Origin: Bretschneidera sinensis | Lineage: Eukaryota > Streptophyta > Magnoliopsida > Brassicales > Akaniaceae | DNA: 64,000 bases | Reading direction: 5' to 3' | NCBI GenBank assembly: GCA_023935145.1 | Contig: CM043698.1 | Location: 149,421,625-149,485,624 of the forward strand | In this document: positions 1 through 11,800 of the stretch, in pieces | How the letters are laid out: the number at the start of each line of letters is the position of its first letter | Numbering within the stretch: the first letter of the stretch is position 1 | Notes under the pieces: model-generated | Databases searched by the model: none | Seen by the model: the letters and a program-made list of their open reading frames with translations, nothing else | What the model was told of the DNA's origin: nothing | Made by a program: the position numbers and the translations under genes

Positions 1-407
1 TAGCATATAGCACGTCTTGCTGGTACCTTCGTTTTGCTACTACTTCCATGCTGTCAAACTGGTATCTGTTTCTTCACTATGTTAGTCTCACCTTTTTGCC
101 ATCAGCAATGATATGTGCATTACTGCCAGCTAGCAGGGATGAATACTGTAGTATTGTTTTTTTAAAAAAAAATTTTGTTTATAAGTAAAGAGCAAACACG
201 AAGTGTACTGTAGTATTGTTATCTGTTTCTTGGTATCTGTTTCTTTGTTATGTTCCATCTTTTGTCATCAGCACTTCTCAGGCTGTCCGGAATGATTGTG
301 TCTAGATGGACTTTGAAAAGCTCTAAATACTATGTTGATGGCCATGCTTTGGGCCATGGTCCTCTTAGCTCCTTTACTTCATAAATTTTTGTTTTCTACT
401 TTATATT
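1..407. other. Left edge of duplicated unit 1, non-coding
   Basis: No gene is recognisable here. From about position 110 the sequence is collinear with 48.66-48.98 kb and with 31.73-32.00 kb, so the window opens inside unit 1. The first ~110 bases differ from the other units. The stretch ends in the 5-bp target duplication atatt (403-407) that precedes the solo LTR. Confidence 0.6.
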
Positions 408-481
408 TGTTAGGATTTTACTCCTAAAATCCACTTACTCAAACTTACAACAATTAAATAGGCAAAACAAAGAATAACAAA

Positions 482-868
482 TTTTTTTATAAGTAAAATG
501 TATATATAAAAAGAAAAGCGCATCATGGGGGTGCAACCTATGTACAAGTCTATCTATAGGAGAGAGACTCAACAAAATCAACTACATCTACGTCATTTAC
601 AAAAGAATTTCATGTGACTCAAAAAAAATAAGGGCCTTGAACCACCTCTCCATAATTACAATTGAATGTCTCTCAAAGCCATCAAAAACTCTATGATTCT
701 TCTCATTCCAAACTAACAAAAGATAGAAACGGGAATCATAAAGTAAGCTTTCTTATGGCTCTTTGATGTCCGAAACCCACTCCAAGCCCAAATTTCATCC
801 TTCACAGAGGCGGCAAAAACTCAGGACGCACCCAAAATCTTATAAACCATCTCCCATAAAGCTCTAGC
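482..868 (-). mobile_element. 5'-truncated L1-type LINE, unit 1
   Basis: A minus-strand fragment of about 387 bp, nested in the solo LTR. It encodes the C-terminal end of a plant LINE ORF2 (zf-RVT-like region; compare the open copy at 32182-32490). Its 3' tail reads on the minus strand as a stretch ending tttacttataaaaaaa. A 14-bp direct repeat, caaagaataacaaa, flanks it (468-481 and 869-882), as expected from target-primed reverse transcription. The reading frame here is degraded. Confidence 0.75.
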
Positions 869-1237
869 CAAAGAATAACAAAAATTAATGTGGTTCGACA
901 ATCTCTTTGCCTACGACACCAACAAACTCACAACTTTATTAATTTTTAATCACAACTTTAAGAAAAACAAAGTTTCTACTCTCACAACCTCACAACCCAA
1001 AAGCCCCAATACACCCAAAGTTGTTAACCTAGCTCTATTTGTAAATCCCACTAATTTACAAAGTATTTTGGACTTTCAAGTGTGCTCTCTACCTTCTCTG
1101 GTTTCCTCTTTATATAAAGGAGATTTTCTTAATATTACTAAGAAAAGAACAACAACATAGGAAATTGCTATTACTAGAACATCCAATAAGAAACTACTCC
1201 TACTACTAGAACAAGCAACTATAAAATAAGAAATTAA

Positions 1238-1310
1238 GCTAATGAGGCATTGGCTCACTGGTTAATGTTGGGGCCTTGGTCCCATTCGAGTGGTGTGTAT
1301 GCGTGTTTTG
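1238..1310 (+). mobile_element. Short SINE-like sequence, unit 1
   Basis: The sequence has a pol III A-box-like block (tggctcactgg; tggctcaatgg in the other two units) and, ~35 bp on, a weak B-box-like block (cattcgagtgg), ending in an A-rich stretch. Near-direct repeats agaaattaa and agaaaattaa flank it. It is shared by all three units. The B box is imperfect, so a SINE identity is tentative. Confidence 0.4.
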
Positions 1311-1825
1311 CCAATAATAAAAAAAGAAAATTAAACTTTTCTTAAACCAATTAGAATTATTTCTTGTGGGATTTGAGCTAAAATCCTAACAATATTGAAT
1401 TGAGGCAATGTTGAGGTTGTGCCTGATGACCATATATTATTGTAGGTTTTCTCTAACCTACTGACTGAGGTCATTAGTTTCTCTTTTTATTTCAATCTGG
1501 GAGGGGATAATGTGCATCTGCTCTCATTCTCTCAAGGCAAACTGTTGCCTTTCAAAGAACAAAATTAGTGTTAATGATAACTATTTTATTTATACACATG
1601 AATTTTGTATATGTTTGTGCATATACATGACATTGTATTTGCTTTTTTTATTGCAGTCTTAGTTTGTACTGGAAATCAGAATACTTGACAAGTTGAATGG
1701 TGTACCATGATTCTTGCTGAAATTATGATGCTGACATCTTGAATTACTTGGACTGATGTAGCTTCAAGAGGCTATCTTTTGGGTAGTGATTTTGAGGAGC
1801 TGGACATGAGTATGCTGGTGGGGAC

Positions 1826-2109
1826 ATGCTTGAGCCAAGGGAATCTGATATACCTGCTCTGTTTCTGGTCTTGGTTGTACTTCCTTTGGTTGCTTACATC
1901 TTACTTGGGAAATGGAGTGAAGCTGCAAAGAAAGGAGAGAGGATAAGTTTGCTCGCTCAATTGGCTGCTGAGGAAGCTCTTAGAGAAGAGGCAATGGCTA
2001 CTGCAAGTGTTATTCTTGTATCTCCTTCAAAGAATGGACTTCATGTGTGTGCTAGGTGCTTCGGTCCAGCTACAACCCGCTGCTCCAGATGCAAGTCCAT
2101 CCGATATTG
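1826..2109 (+). pseudogene. UBP15-like ubiquitin protease, first coding exon only (unit 1)
   Basis: The exon encodes about 95 residues starting MLEPRESDIPALFLVL. This is the N terminus of plant UBP15-family ubiquitin-specific proteases: a membrane-anchor-like hydrophobic segment (about residues 9-28), an Ala/Glu-rich helix, then the first half of a MYND zinc finger (CARC followed by CSRC). It ends at ...RYTG with a GT donor exactly where the family splits the next Cys codon, and a 5'UTR intron acceptor (ttattgcag) ends at 1656. The second MYND half and the catalytic Cys/His boxes are not found in the following sequence. The catalytic protease is therefore absent, and this is a duplicated gene fragment. 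Relative to units 2 and 3 it lacks one codon (ILVSP against IPLVSP). Any transcript would encode a short anchored peptide. Confidence 0.8.
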
Positions 2110-4320
2110 GTATATTCTATTTCTTTTCAGTTCCAAGAGCCTGTTTTCTTTTTTATTATGCGCATGTTTTGTGGTATACTTGTTTTTGTCCCACAAGGCA
2201 TGGTTTGGAAAATACAAGCTTCTAGTATTTTAAACAAACGGCAGAGTTATGAGAAACTTTTCAATAAGAAAGTAGTTCGAAACAAAAAATTTCATGTACT
2301 CAAAATTTTCCATGGATGGAAATACAATACTATTCTCTATATCTATCTTTTGTTTTTAGTTTTTTTTTTTTGTTGGGGGTGGGGGTGGTTAAAAACTCTC
2401 AAACTGTAGATAGTCAGAGTTGCTAGTCCCATTTTTCAAGTTCTTATATGCATACTTATCTTCTAAGTGAGTTTTTATCTCTTGAAGCAAACATTGTTAT
2501 AAATCCTTGCATTGGGCTACTTTATTATTGGTAAATATTGGACTTTGCTTCATATCCATGAACTTTTAAAGTATCGGGGTCTGCAAGAGGTACTCCGCTA
2601 TATCATTTTATATTGAAACGTATACCTGCAGTGAATTTGGTTTGACCACATGAATGTTAAAAATTTTGTCTTTCAAGCCAGCAGCAGCTGACTATAATAG
2701 GGAAATCATATTGAATCTAGGGTTGTTTCAAGTTTCTACACTTTTGGCACTTGGGATTTTCGGAAGTTCAAAAATGAAATATTTAAGATATGTGTGCAAA
2801 GGGTTTAGCCTTTCTTGGTTTTCAAATTTTGTTTGCTCAAATAGCAGCACTTTTAGCTGCAAATTATGCCTGTTAACTTTTTAGGCCTTTGTATTTGCTA
2901 TATTAATTAACATTTGCTAGGATATTGTAATGAAAAGAAAGTGCTTGAAGACGCATTTGAGATGGATTTCTCACCCACATATGTAGCCTAGAATCTAACA
3001 GTTGAACTTGACATGGCCCTTCTTGAAGTTTCTCAATTTTCTGAAAAGAAAGTGCTTGAAGACGCTGATTTGTATCCTAAACTTTTATTTTCTCTATACC
3101 ATTTCTGCTTCTCTTCACTCCATTTTACCATATGAAAAGATTCAATTTAAAAAACTTTGGATTTCCATATTTGGATGGAGGAGTGGATTGTTCATGTTTC
3201 TTTCTTTAAAGGTCTAATTTCATAAATGCTGTGGTCTCTATCCAGGCTTTTGATTGCCTCTATGCAATCCATATGTTTGGAGGGACAACTTTATACAACA
3301 TGCTTTTGGTGGGCGTCATTCCGTATTATAAAAATTGTCTTTTTTTGGGTACATCTTTTGGTTTCAGCAAGATATCTTACTAATTTCTTTGACAGCATGA
3401 CATCAAGGTATATGCAACTTTGTAATTTAATAACCAAAATTTATAACATATATCATATTCTGCAATCAAATTTTTATATTTTCAAATCAATTTTTTTGTA
3501 AGATAATAATTGAATGAATATGTGGATGTGTTTATATCTTATAAAAAATTTCAAGACATTTTATTTTCTTAAAATTTAAATCTCCTAAGAAATTTTCTTT
3601 CTCTAAACTCATTAGATATTTTCAGTCTGAAAAAATCAACAATCGTTTCACTTTCTTTCTTTAAACCAAAATCAACCACAAAATTGATAAAACTTTTAAC
3701 GAACAATAGGCTCTTTTTTTTAATTCCTTTTGACAATAGAGCACATGGCTCATAAGTTTTTATAGTTAATTATTCCTGTGTGAAAAAGAACGATGAATTA
3801 TCGCAGTCCGGTGAAATGACAGAGTTTTTGTGTCAAAACCACAAAATTGTTGGTTGTAATTTTTCACAAGTGGTCATGTCACCTTTGTTTGTGAAAATTT
3901 TAAATCATGCGCGAATAGCTCATCTTTAACTCGCCGTACGAAATGAACTTAGCACAGTTTGGGCAAGTTAATCTATGATATCACTCTACCATTAATAAAA
4001 AAAAAAGAACGATGACATTTTAAAATTTTATATATAATCCTGAATTTCATATTCTTATTTACATAATTAACTCACTAGTTTTTAGAATTACACAATTTAT
4101 TCCGATTAGTCAAATTCTTTGATTATATTTTGAAACGAGTTTCTCTTTTTTTTTTAAAAAAAAATAGTGGGGACAATTCTAAATAAAATTTCATAACACT
4201 CTAAAAAAACTAATCAATCTAAAAACAAGTTTAAAAACTTAGTGATGAATCATCTCATATCGATAGTGTAATGAAAATAATTCAAGTATATGTGTGAATA
4301 AGCAATCGATAGTATAATCA
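2110..4320. other. Non-coding sequence after the UBP15 exon, unit 1
   Basis: This starts as the intron following the UBP15-like exon. I see no second exon. A 23-bp direct repeat (gaaaagaaagtgcttgaaga plus 3 bases) occurs at 2932 and 3043. Short open frames here have no recognisable family and are mirrored almost unchanged at 50.7-52.8 kb because of the duplication, not because of evident coding constraint. Confidence 0.5.
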
Positions 4321-4428
4321 GATATCCTTTTGAATCACATAGTGGAAATGTAAGAAATGTAACCTAATGGTATAGATATCCTTTTGAATCACATAGTGGA
4401 AATGTAAGAAATGTAACCTAATGGTATA
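4321..4428. repeat. 54-bp tandem duplication, unit 1 only
   Basis: Two adjacent copies of a 54-bp unit beginning gatatccttttgaatcacat, essentially identical. The matching place in unit 3 (about 52.89-52.95 kb) has a single copy. The duplication therefore arose, or one copy was lost, after the units split. Confidence 0.85.
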
Positions 4429-4839
4429 AAAGCTAATCGAAATCCATTATCTTGTATATGAATATGTGGTAATTAGGGCTCTCAACAAGATGGAACATTT
4501 AGTCCAGGGATACCATGTTACATGGTTGACAAAAAGCATAAGCAAAATCTTCCTTAATTTTTGGTACGTTCATTAATTACTTGAATGTAACTATAACATC
4601 AACCAAAACTTTTGAAGATGAATGCCATTTGTTTTTCAAAAAATTGATATTAAATTGTAATTGCTATCAAATATACATGTTATTTAATTTTTAACATTTT
4701 CAATTGACACAAATTTTTATTGAATCTATTCCTAATAATAAATCTTACAGTATTGTTGTGTTTTTATTGATCATCTCACTGGCTCCAAATCTCTTTAGAA
4801 GAGTATGTTTTTCTTGTACCTACCACTTGTCGTAAGCAA

Positions 4840-5270
4840 AGAAACTAATTTCCTTTAACAAATGATTAATTTTTTTTTATATAAATTTGAATACAAAAGC
4901 GCATATCACATATAAAATAGCTATTTTTTTCAAATAAATATACTATAATGATAACTAAAACCATTCATCCTAATTTAGTTGAATAACAAAATAAATTTTT
5001 TTATTTAATTTTTTATGTAGAAATAACATTTAATATTGATATATCAAATTATATTTAATTACTTTGTATTCTCATGTGAATGTCAATTTAAAGAAGTTTT
5101 AATTATTTACGACAAAATAAATATATTTATTTAATCTTTTTATGTAAAAATAATAATGTGAATGTAAAGCCAATTGTTTTTTATACGATGGTACTTAGTT
5201 ATCTCCCTGCATATTCTTTTTATCTTCACATCAAGTATCCAATACTCAAGTCACTCAAAAGTAGGCGCGG
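4840..5270. repeat. Left copy of ~400-bp direct repeat flanking a copia remnant, unit 1
   Basis: It aligns by eye with 6990-7385: shared blocks include gaatacaaaag, tttagttgaataacaaaa or tttagttaaataacaaaa, and aaagaagttttaattattta, ending near ctcaaaagtagg. Degraded copia pol sequence lies between the two copies, so they may be decayed LTRs of one element. TG...CA ends and a target duplication could not be fixed. Confidence 0.5.
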
Positions 5271-5800
5271 AGGGAACATACTAGGGTTTAGGAGATATTT
5301 TATTGTTGTTTCTATTATTTTTTCTCGCTTTTTTATTTAAATAAAAATTAAGAATCAACATGTTAGTTTTATAAAACATAATTTTATTTTAATTTCAAAT
5401 ATATATTTACTAGTTATTATTGTTATTTAATTATGTGATGCGTAATCAATTAGTTTACATTTGAATGTTTCGACGTGAGATATATGTAATATATTATCCT
5501 TTTCGTTATCTAAAATAATGTATATAGTTTTATTTCTTATATCAAAATTTTATTATGATACCTATAAATAATAATATTTTATTTTCACCTTATTAGCATC
5601 GATTTTCGAAACTAAATTCCTAAGCTTCTTTTACGTTCATAATATTCACATTAAAAATTATATATAAAAAAATGTAAACGTAAAGAACATTCAATTATTT
5701 ATGACTAGTAACAATGTTCTTTAGTGTTAACTATGGCAACTTTTATAAAAGTAGAATAAAGAACATTTCTTGGTGGATGTAAGATATGGCAACGTCCTCT

Positions 5801-5858
<58 letters not shown>

Positions 5859-6309
5859 AGTTTATTTACTTGATCAAAAATAAAGTTATAGCTAGAAATC
5901 GATTGTGTGTGGAAACTACAGAATACCTTACAACTAACGTCTTAAAATGATTATTTAGCTGATGTTTCTCATCATTTTTGCTTTTTTTACTTAGAAAAAG
6001 TTAGTAAAAGTGTTCCATAAACCCGACAATAAAATCATACTTTCCAAGTTTTATCTCTCAATGCTGACATGCGCGTCTTTGATTCTTTTTCATCAATAAT
6101 CCATTGTATCAAAAAAATATATTAAAATCTTATTTAATTATCTGACATTTCTCATGTGAATGTTAACATAAAGAACATTCAATTATTGAAAAAATAAAAC
6201 TCTAAGGCTTTGAAATTATAAAGTTTTAAATTCAACTTTTACGAATGTTATCAATTTATAAATTAATTTCTTTTTTCACTCTAAATAACTATTATATATC
6301 ATCGCTTCA
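5271..6309. other. AT-rich non-coding stretch, unit 1
   Basis: No gene is seen. It holds the AT microsatellite at 5803-5853 and repeated short blocks resembling taaagaacattcaattatt (near 5683 and 6170). It may be decayed internal sequence of the copia element whose pol remnant follows. Confidence 0.5.
5803..5853. repeat. (AT)n microsatellite
   Basis: About 25 uninterrupted AT repeats. The orthologous tract in unit 3 (54325-54387) is longer. Confidence 0.95.
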
Positions 6310-6985
6310 AAAAATAATCGATGTCAAAATCAAAATCGGGATTGAGATCGAGATCGAAAAGAGAAACAACATGAAGCTAATGTTAGTAAAAAAGACTCTG
6401 CCGGTTATGATCATGTCCTTATTACCAGTAGTAATGAGTTCTTTATGTCTGATTGGATTATGGATTCAGCTTTTTGTATCATATTTGTCGAAATAAGGAT
6501 CGATTTTCAGAATATGAGCCTTATGACGGAGTTATCTTACTGGTGATGATGCAGCGCGAAAAAATACTGGTATAGGAACTGTCTAGATTAGAATGTGTGA
6601 CGATGTGAGGAAAACTTTAATAGAAGTTAGACATATTCCTGCCTTCAAGAAGAATTTGATTTCTCTGAGTACTCTTGATTTCAAATGGTACAAATATTCA
6701 TCTGAATGTAGAGTTATGAAAGCCAACAAAGTGCTCTGGTTGTCTTAAAAGTGAAGATAATGTCGCCAAATTTGTATGTTCTGTAAATTACTACTGTTAC
6801 TGGTTCCACAACTACTTCCAGTATATCAGATTCTGAAGTTACAAAATTGAGACATATGAGATTGAGTCATATGAGTGAAAATAGACTAACTTTATTGAGC
6901 AAAAGATGTTTCTTATGTGAACAAAATAAAGGTAAAATGGAACATTATGCTATCAAGGAGTCTGTTTCTCTTATACTTAATCCTA
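6310..6985 (+). pseudogene. Ty1/copia gag-pol remnant (gag tail, protease, GAG-pre-integrase), unit 1
   Basis: Read across frames, the plus strand shows an Arg/Ser-rich gag tail, then a stretch resembling the region after the protease active site (FSEYEPYDG, then GIGTVRIRMCDD, VRHIPA and KKNLISLSTLDF). After that comes a GAG-pre-integrase block with KLRHMRLSHMSENRL and a Cys-containing continuation. These are standard copia pol landmarks in the right order. Frameshifts and stops interrupt it, so it is non-functional. The same remnant is at 54.84-55.53 kb. Direct repeats at 4840 and 6990 may be its LTRs. Confidence 0.7.
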
Positions 6986-6989
6986 AGCA

Positions 6990-7385
6990 GAGAAGCTAAT
7001 TTCCCTAAAAAATGATAAAAAAATTTCTTTATAAAATTGAATACAAAAGTGCATACCTTATATAAATTAGCTATTTTTTTCTAAATAATTATACTATAAT
7101 GATGACTTTTTATTCATCCTAATTTAGTTAAATAACAAAATTAATTTATTTATTTAACCTTTTTGTGTAGAAATAATATTTAATATTGACATATCAAAAT
7201 TTTATTTAATTACTTAAAATTCTCACGTGAATGTCAATGTAAAGAAGTTTTAATTATTTATGAGAAGTAACAATGAGAATATAAAGCCAACTATTTTTTA
7301 TATGATGGTACTTATTATCTCCATATTCATTTTATCTTCACATCATGTATCCAATACTCGGTCCCTCAAAAGTAGGGACTGGGGG
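6990..7385. repeat. Right copy of ~400-bp direct repeat, unit 1
   Basis: This is the partner of 4840-5270, beginning ctaagcagagaagctaattt and ending around cctcaaaagtagggactggg. It directly follows the copia remnant, as a 3' LTR would. Confidence 0.5.
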
Positions 7386-8758
7386 AGTTCAAAAGACATT
7401 TATTAACAAATAAAATGCTCAAACAAATGTACATTTATAAGATTTAAAAATTACATTTAAATTTAGGTAAGTTTTACAGGGACTCATTTAAATAATAACG
7501 TCAATACCTTTCATTTATAAGTGTTTATATCAATTATATATAAGAGTATATTTGTAATTTCAAGCCAAAGTTTGAATTAATTGTTCTAAATTTTTAACAA
7601 TTGCTCTAAAAACTGAAGATTTTGAATTAAAATGAAGAAAAACTAAACAAGAACTAATAAAAGTTGTAAAAACAATAAAACAAATTTTATTTTTATTCAT
7701 CTTTGATGATATCAAAATCTGGACAATCGGTTGCATGAATACATGCACACACAAAATAATAAAAAGAACCTGAAAAATACAGTTGGAATTTGATCTTCAA
7801 AAGGCTCTTTGATGCCTAAATCAAAGAACTGAACTCAAAAATTTAGATAGAGAAAACATAACTAGAGCAAGAGGAGAATGAGATACACCTTTTTTTGAGT
7901 TTTGACTCCTTTAAATGGTGAAAAGATCGAGGTTCTTTTGGAGTGGAATTACCCGAGCTTTCACCCTTGGTTGTGCATGAAGTACGTGAACAAATGTTGG
8001 TGGGTCACACGGTGCAATAGATAAGTCTACATATTAATTAATTTCCTTTCTTTTTCAAAATCGAAGTTCTATATAAGTTCTATAATATATAATTTATTAT
8101 ATATTATGAATTTAATTTATACTTAAATTTTTTTAATTTATTATATTATATTAATATTTAATATATTATTAATATTAAATATTATTTAATTTTCCAGTTA
8201 TGATTTTTCAACAAATTTATCAAATTCGAAAAGGGTGGACAAAGAATATAATAATTGAGACACCGCATTCGACGTTATCAAATTATGATCATGTAGAGAG
8301 TTCACATGCTTTCCACGTTACATATTTATTAAAAAAATAGATTTCTACTTTTTATGTTTGTTAAGAAATAAGAATAATAGAAACAAGTTGATTAATTAAA
8401 ATATTCGTAACAAACATAGAGAGCTAGACAATTTTTTTTTTCCATATCATACGCATTATTTTGTGGAAATTAACACGTTATCAATAGATTAAACATATCA
8501 GTGTGTTACTAATAGGCTCAGTATTCTATTATAACATCTAAGTTATCATTTTAACTATAATTAAAATAATAACTTTTACAGTACAAACATGTAACTTGGT
8601 CATCACCTTCGATGTCAACGCTTAACTTGGCCATATAATGTAATAAAACACAGTACAGAACATGTTGAGGAAGCCGCGGGGGAAGGTATGATATTAGCAT
8701 TTTCTTTTCAAGTTGAGATAGCAACATGTAATTAAATATAATGTTATTTTGGAAGTTC
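7386..8758. other. Upstream region of the unit 1 lectin gene
   Basis: No gene is seen. It is strongly AT-rich (8080-8210 is almost pure A/T). It is collinear with 55.92-57.30 kb, apart from small indels such as a ~23-bp block near 8620 that unit 3 lacks. Confidence 0.5.
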
Positions 8759-8766
8759 TATATAAG
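8759..8766 (+). promoter_or_regulatory. Probable TATA box of unit 1 JRL gene
   Basis: TATATAAG lies 96 bases before the chosen start codon, a normal distance for a plant core promoter with a short leader. It is conserved at 57300-57307 in front of the unit 3 copy. Confidence 0.6.
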
Positions 8767-8861
8767 TTGTCATGATATGCTGCAATTCCTCAGCAAATTT
8801 TTTGCAATCCTCTTTATTTTGGAAGTTTCCTCAAATCTCTAGGTATTCCAACTTTCGTGAT

Positions 8862-11800
8862 ATGGAGACAACAAAGGTCGGGCCATTTGGAGGGAAAGGT
8901 GGAAACCAGTGGGACGATGGAACTTACACTACTGTAAAGCAGCTGCGTATTGTATGTGGAGATGTAATAGACTCAATACAAATTGAGTATGATAAGAATG
9001 GAAAATCCGTATGGTCAGAAAAACATGGTGGATCGGGTGGACACAATCATCATGAGGTTTTTTCTCTTACTCTATTTTATTTTCAAAGAAATTACGGGTA
9101 GGTTGTTTAAAAAGAGAGACCACAATGGTCATATTCCTTATAAATGAATTTTTACTCTATTAATTGAATCTATTGATTCTTGTAGGTCAAACTTGACTAT
9201 CCAGACGAGTTTATCGTTTCAATCTCTGGACACCACAAACTTTACATTCATTCTCTTAAAATTGAAACCAACAAAAAAATGTATGGACCTTTTGGAACTG
9301 AAGAAGGAAACTCTTTCTCAATTCCAGCATCTGACAGCAAGATTGTTGGGTTTCTTGGAAGATCTGGTAGCTATATCGATGCAATAGGAGCATATGTTGC
9401 GTCAATCCCTATTTCATACCCATATGTATCTTTTGGGCCATTCGGAGGACAAGGTGGAAACTGGTGGGATGATGGAACTTACACAACTGTAAGACAACTG
9501 CGTGTAATCTGTGGAACTGTAATAGACTCGATTCAAATTGAGTATGACAAAAATGGAGAATCTGTATGGTCAACAAAGCATGGTGGACTTGGTGGGCACA
9601 AACACCATGAGGTTTTTATTTTTTTTTTATTTTTTATGTTATTTCTGTCTTTTTTTTATTTAAAAATAAGGATAAGTGATTAAATAAATATGACTATAAT
9701 AGTTGGTATAATCGTAAAAGTCATATTCTTTTCTTTCTTTTCCCTCTTCCTTCCTCTATTGTTTTACTACTAATCATTTTTTTTGAAAGTTTTTAGTCGT
9801 AGTCTCTTACCTTTGAATATCTAGGTTGGTTAAATAAATTCTCATAAACTAATTTTTATTTTATGATTTGAATCTATTAATTTTTATAGGTCAAACTTGA
9901 CTATCCGAATGAGTACATCATTTCAATCTCTGGACATCACAAACTCATCATAGGAAATGATGTTGTTCACTCTCTTAAAATTGAAACCAACAAAAAAACA
10001 TATGGACCTTTTGGAACTGAAGAAGGAAACTCTTTCTCAATTCCAGCATCTGGTGGCAAGATCGTTGGGTTTCTCGGAAGATCAGGTAGCTATATCGATG
10101 CAATAGGAGCATATATTGCGTCAATCCCTATTTCATACCCATATGTATCTTTTGGGCCATTTGGAGGGCAAGGTGGAAACCAATGGGATGATGGAACTTA
10201 CACAACTGTAAGACAACTGCGCATAATCTGTGGAACTGTAATAGACTCAATCCAAATTGAGTATGACAAAAATGGAGAATCTGTATGGTCAACAAAGCAT
10301 GGTGGACTTGGTGGACACAAACACCATGAGGTTTTTTTTTTGATGTTATTTCTGTCTTTTTTTTTTTTAAAAATAAGGATAAGTGATTAAATAAATGTGA
10401 CTATAATAGTTGGGATAACCGTAAAAGTCATATTCTTTTCTATCCTTTCCCTCTTCCTTCCTCTATTGTTTTACTACTAATCATTTTTTTTGAAAGGTTT
10501 TAGTCGTAGTCTCTTACCTTCCAATATCTAGGTTGGTTAAATAAATTCTCATAAACTAATTTTTATTTTATGATTTGAATCTATTAATTTTTATAGGTCA
10601 AACTTGATTATCCGAATGAGTACATCATTTCAATCTCAGGACATCACAAACTTATCACAGGAAATGATGTTGTTCACTCTCTTAAAATTGAAACCAACAA
10701 AAAAACATATGGACCTTTTGGAACTGAAGAAGGAAACTCTTTCTCAATTCCAGCATCTGGTGGCAAGATCGTTGGGTTTCTCGGAAGATCCGGTAGCTAT
10801 ATCGATGCAATAGGAGCATACGTTGCGTCAATCCCCATTTCATACCCATATGTATCTTTTGGGCCATTTGGAGGGCAAGGTGGAAACCGGTGGGACGATG
10901 GAACTTACACTACAGTAAAGCAGCTGCATATAGTATGTGGAGATGCAATAGACTCAATACAAATTGAGTATGATAAGAATGGAAAATCTGTATGGTCAGC
11001 AAAACATGGTGGATCGGGTGGACACAATCGTTATGAGGTTTTTTTTCTTATTCTATTTTCTTTTCAAAGAAATTACGAGTACGTTGTTTTAAAAAGACAG
11101 ACCACAAGAGTCATATTCCTTATAAATGAATTCTTACTCTATTAATTGAATCTATTGATTCTTGTAGGTCAAACTTGACTATCCAGACGAGTTTATCGTT
11201 TCAATCTCAGGACACCACAAACTTTACATTCATTCTCTTAAAATTGAAACCAACAAAAAAACGCATGGACCTTTTGGAACTGAAGAAGGAAACTCTTTCT
11301 CAATTCCAGCATCTGGTGGCAAGATCGTTGGGTTTCTTGGAAGATCTGGTAGCTATATCGATGCAATAGGAGCATATATTGCGTCAATCCCTATTTCATA
11401 CCCATATGTATCTTTTGGGCCATTTGGAGGACAAGGTGGAAACCAGTGGGATGATGGAACTTACACAACTGTAAAACAACTGCGTGTAATCTGTGGAACT
11501 GTAATAGACTCGATCCAAATTGAGTATGACAAAAATGGAGAATCTGTATGGTCAACAAAGCATGGTGGACTTGGTGGACACAAACACCATGAGGTTTTTT
11601 TAATTTTTTTTATGTTATTTCTGTCTTTTTAAAAAAAATAAGGATAAGTGATTAAATAAATGTGACTATAATAGTTGGTATAATCGTAAGAGTCATATTC
11701 TTTTATTTCCTTTCCCTCTTCCTTCCTCTATTGTTTTACTACTAATCATTTTTTTTGAAAGGTTTTAGTCTTAGTCTCTTACCTTCGAATATCTAGGTTG

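Larger units (their letters stand above)
408..1391. mobile_element. Solo LTR (probably Ty1/copia), unit 1, with nested LINE
   Basis: The element starts TGTTAGGATTTTA and ends TAAAATCCTAACA, so it has TG...CA ends inside a 13-bp inverted terminal motif. It is flanked by the direct repeat atatt (403-407 and 1392-1396), the 5-bp signature of LTR-element integration. No internal region or second LTR is present, so I call a solo LTR. A TATA-like sequence (tttatataaagga, near 1110) lies inside. A LINE fragment and a SINE-like piece sit within it. The same insertion with the same target duplication is at 31997-34579 and 48976-49958, so it predates the duplication. Assignment to copia is inference from the end motif. 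Confidence 0.7.

Noticed and set aside
1238..1310. tRNA gene
   Set aside because: A-box-like and weak B-box-like blocks are present, but no cloverleaf, anticodon arm or acceptor pairing could be built; a SINE-like origin fits better.
2654..3501. Short plus-strand frames shared with 51.2-52.1 kb
   Set aside because: Conservation is no higher than in surrounding non-coding DNA, and no domain or splice structure supports them.
8772..8861. In-frame upstream ATG adding 30 residues to the unit 1 lectin
   Set aside because: It lies within the likely leader just after the TATA box, and the same frame has a TAG in unit 3 (about 57343); the added residues resemble no jacalin sequence.
10604..10813. 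Repeated ~65-residue plus-strand frames ending ...EDLVAISMQ in many lectin exons
   Set aside because: They are the +1 shadow of the back-half lectin exon, recurring because the exon recurs.
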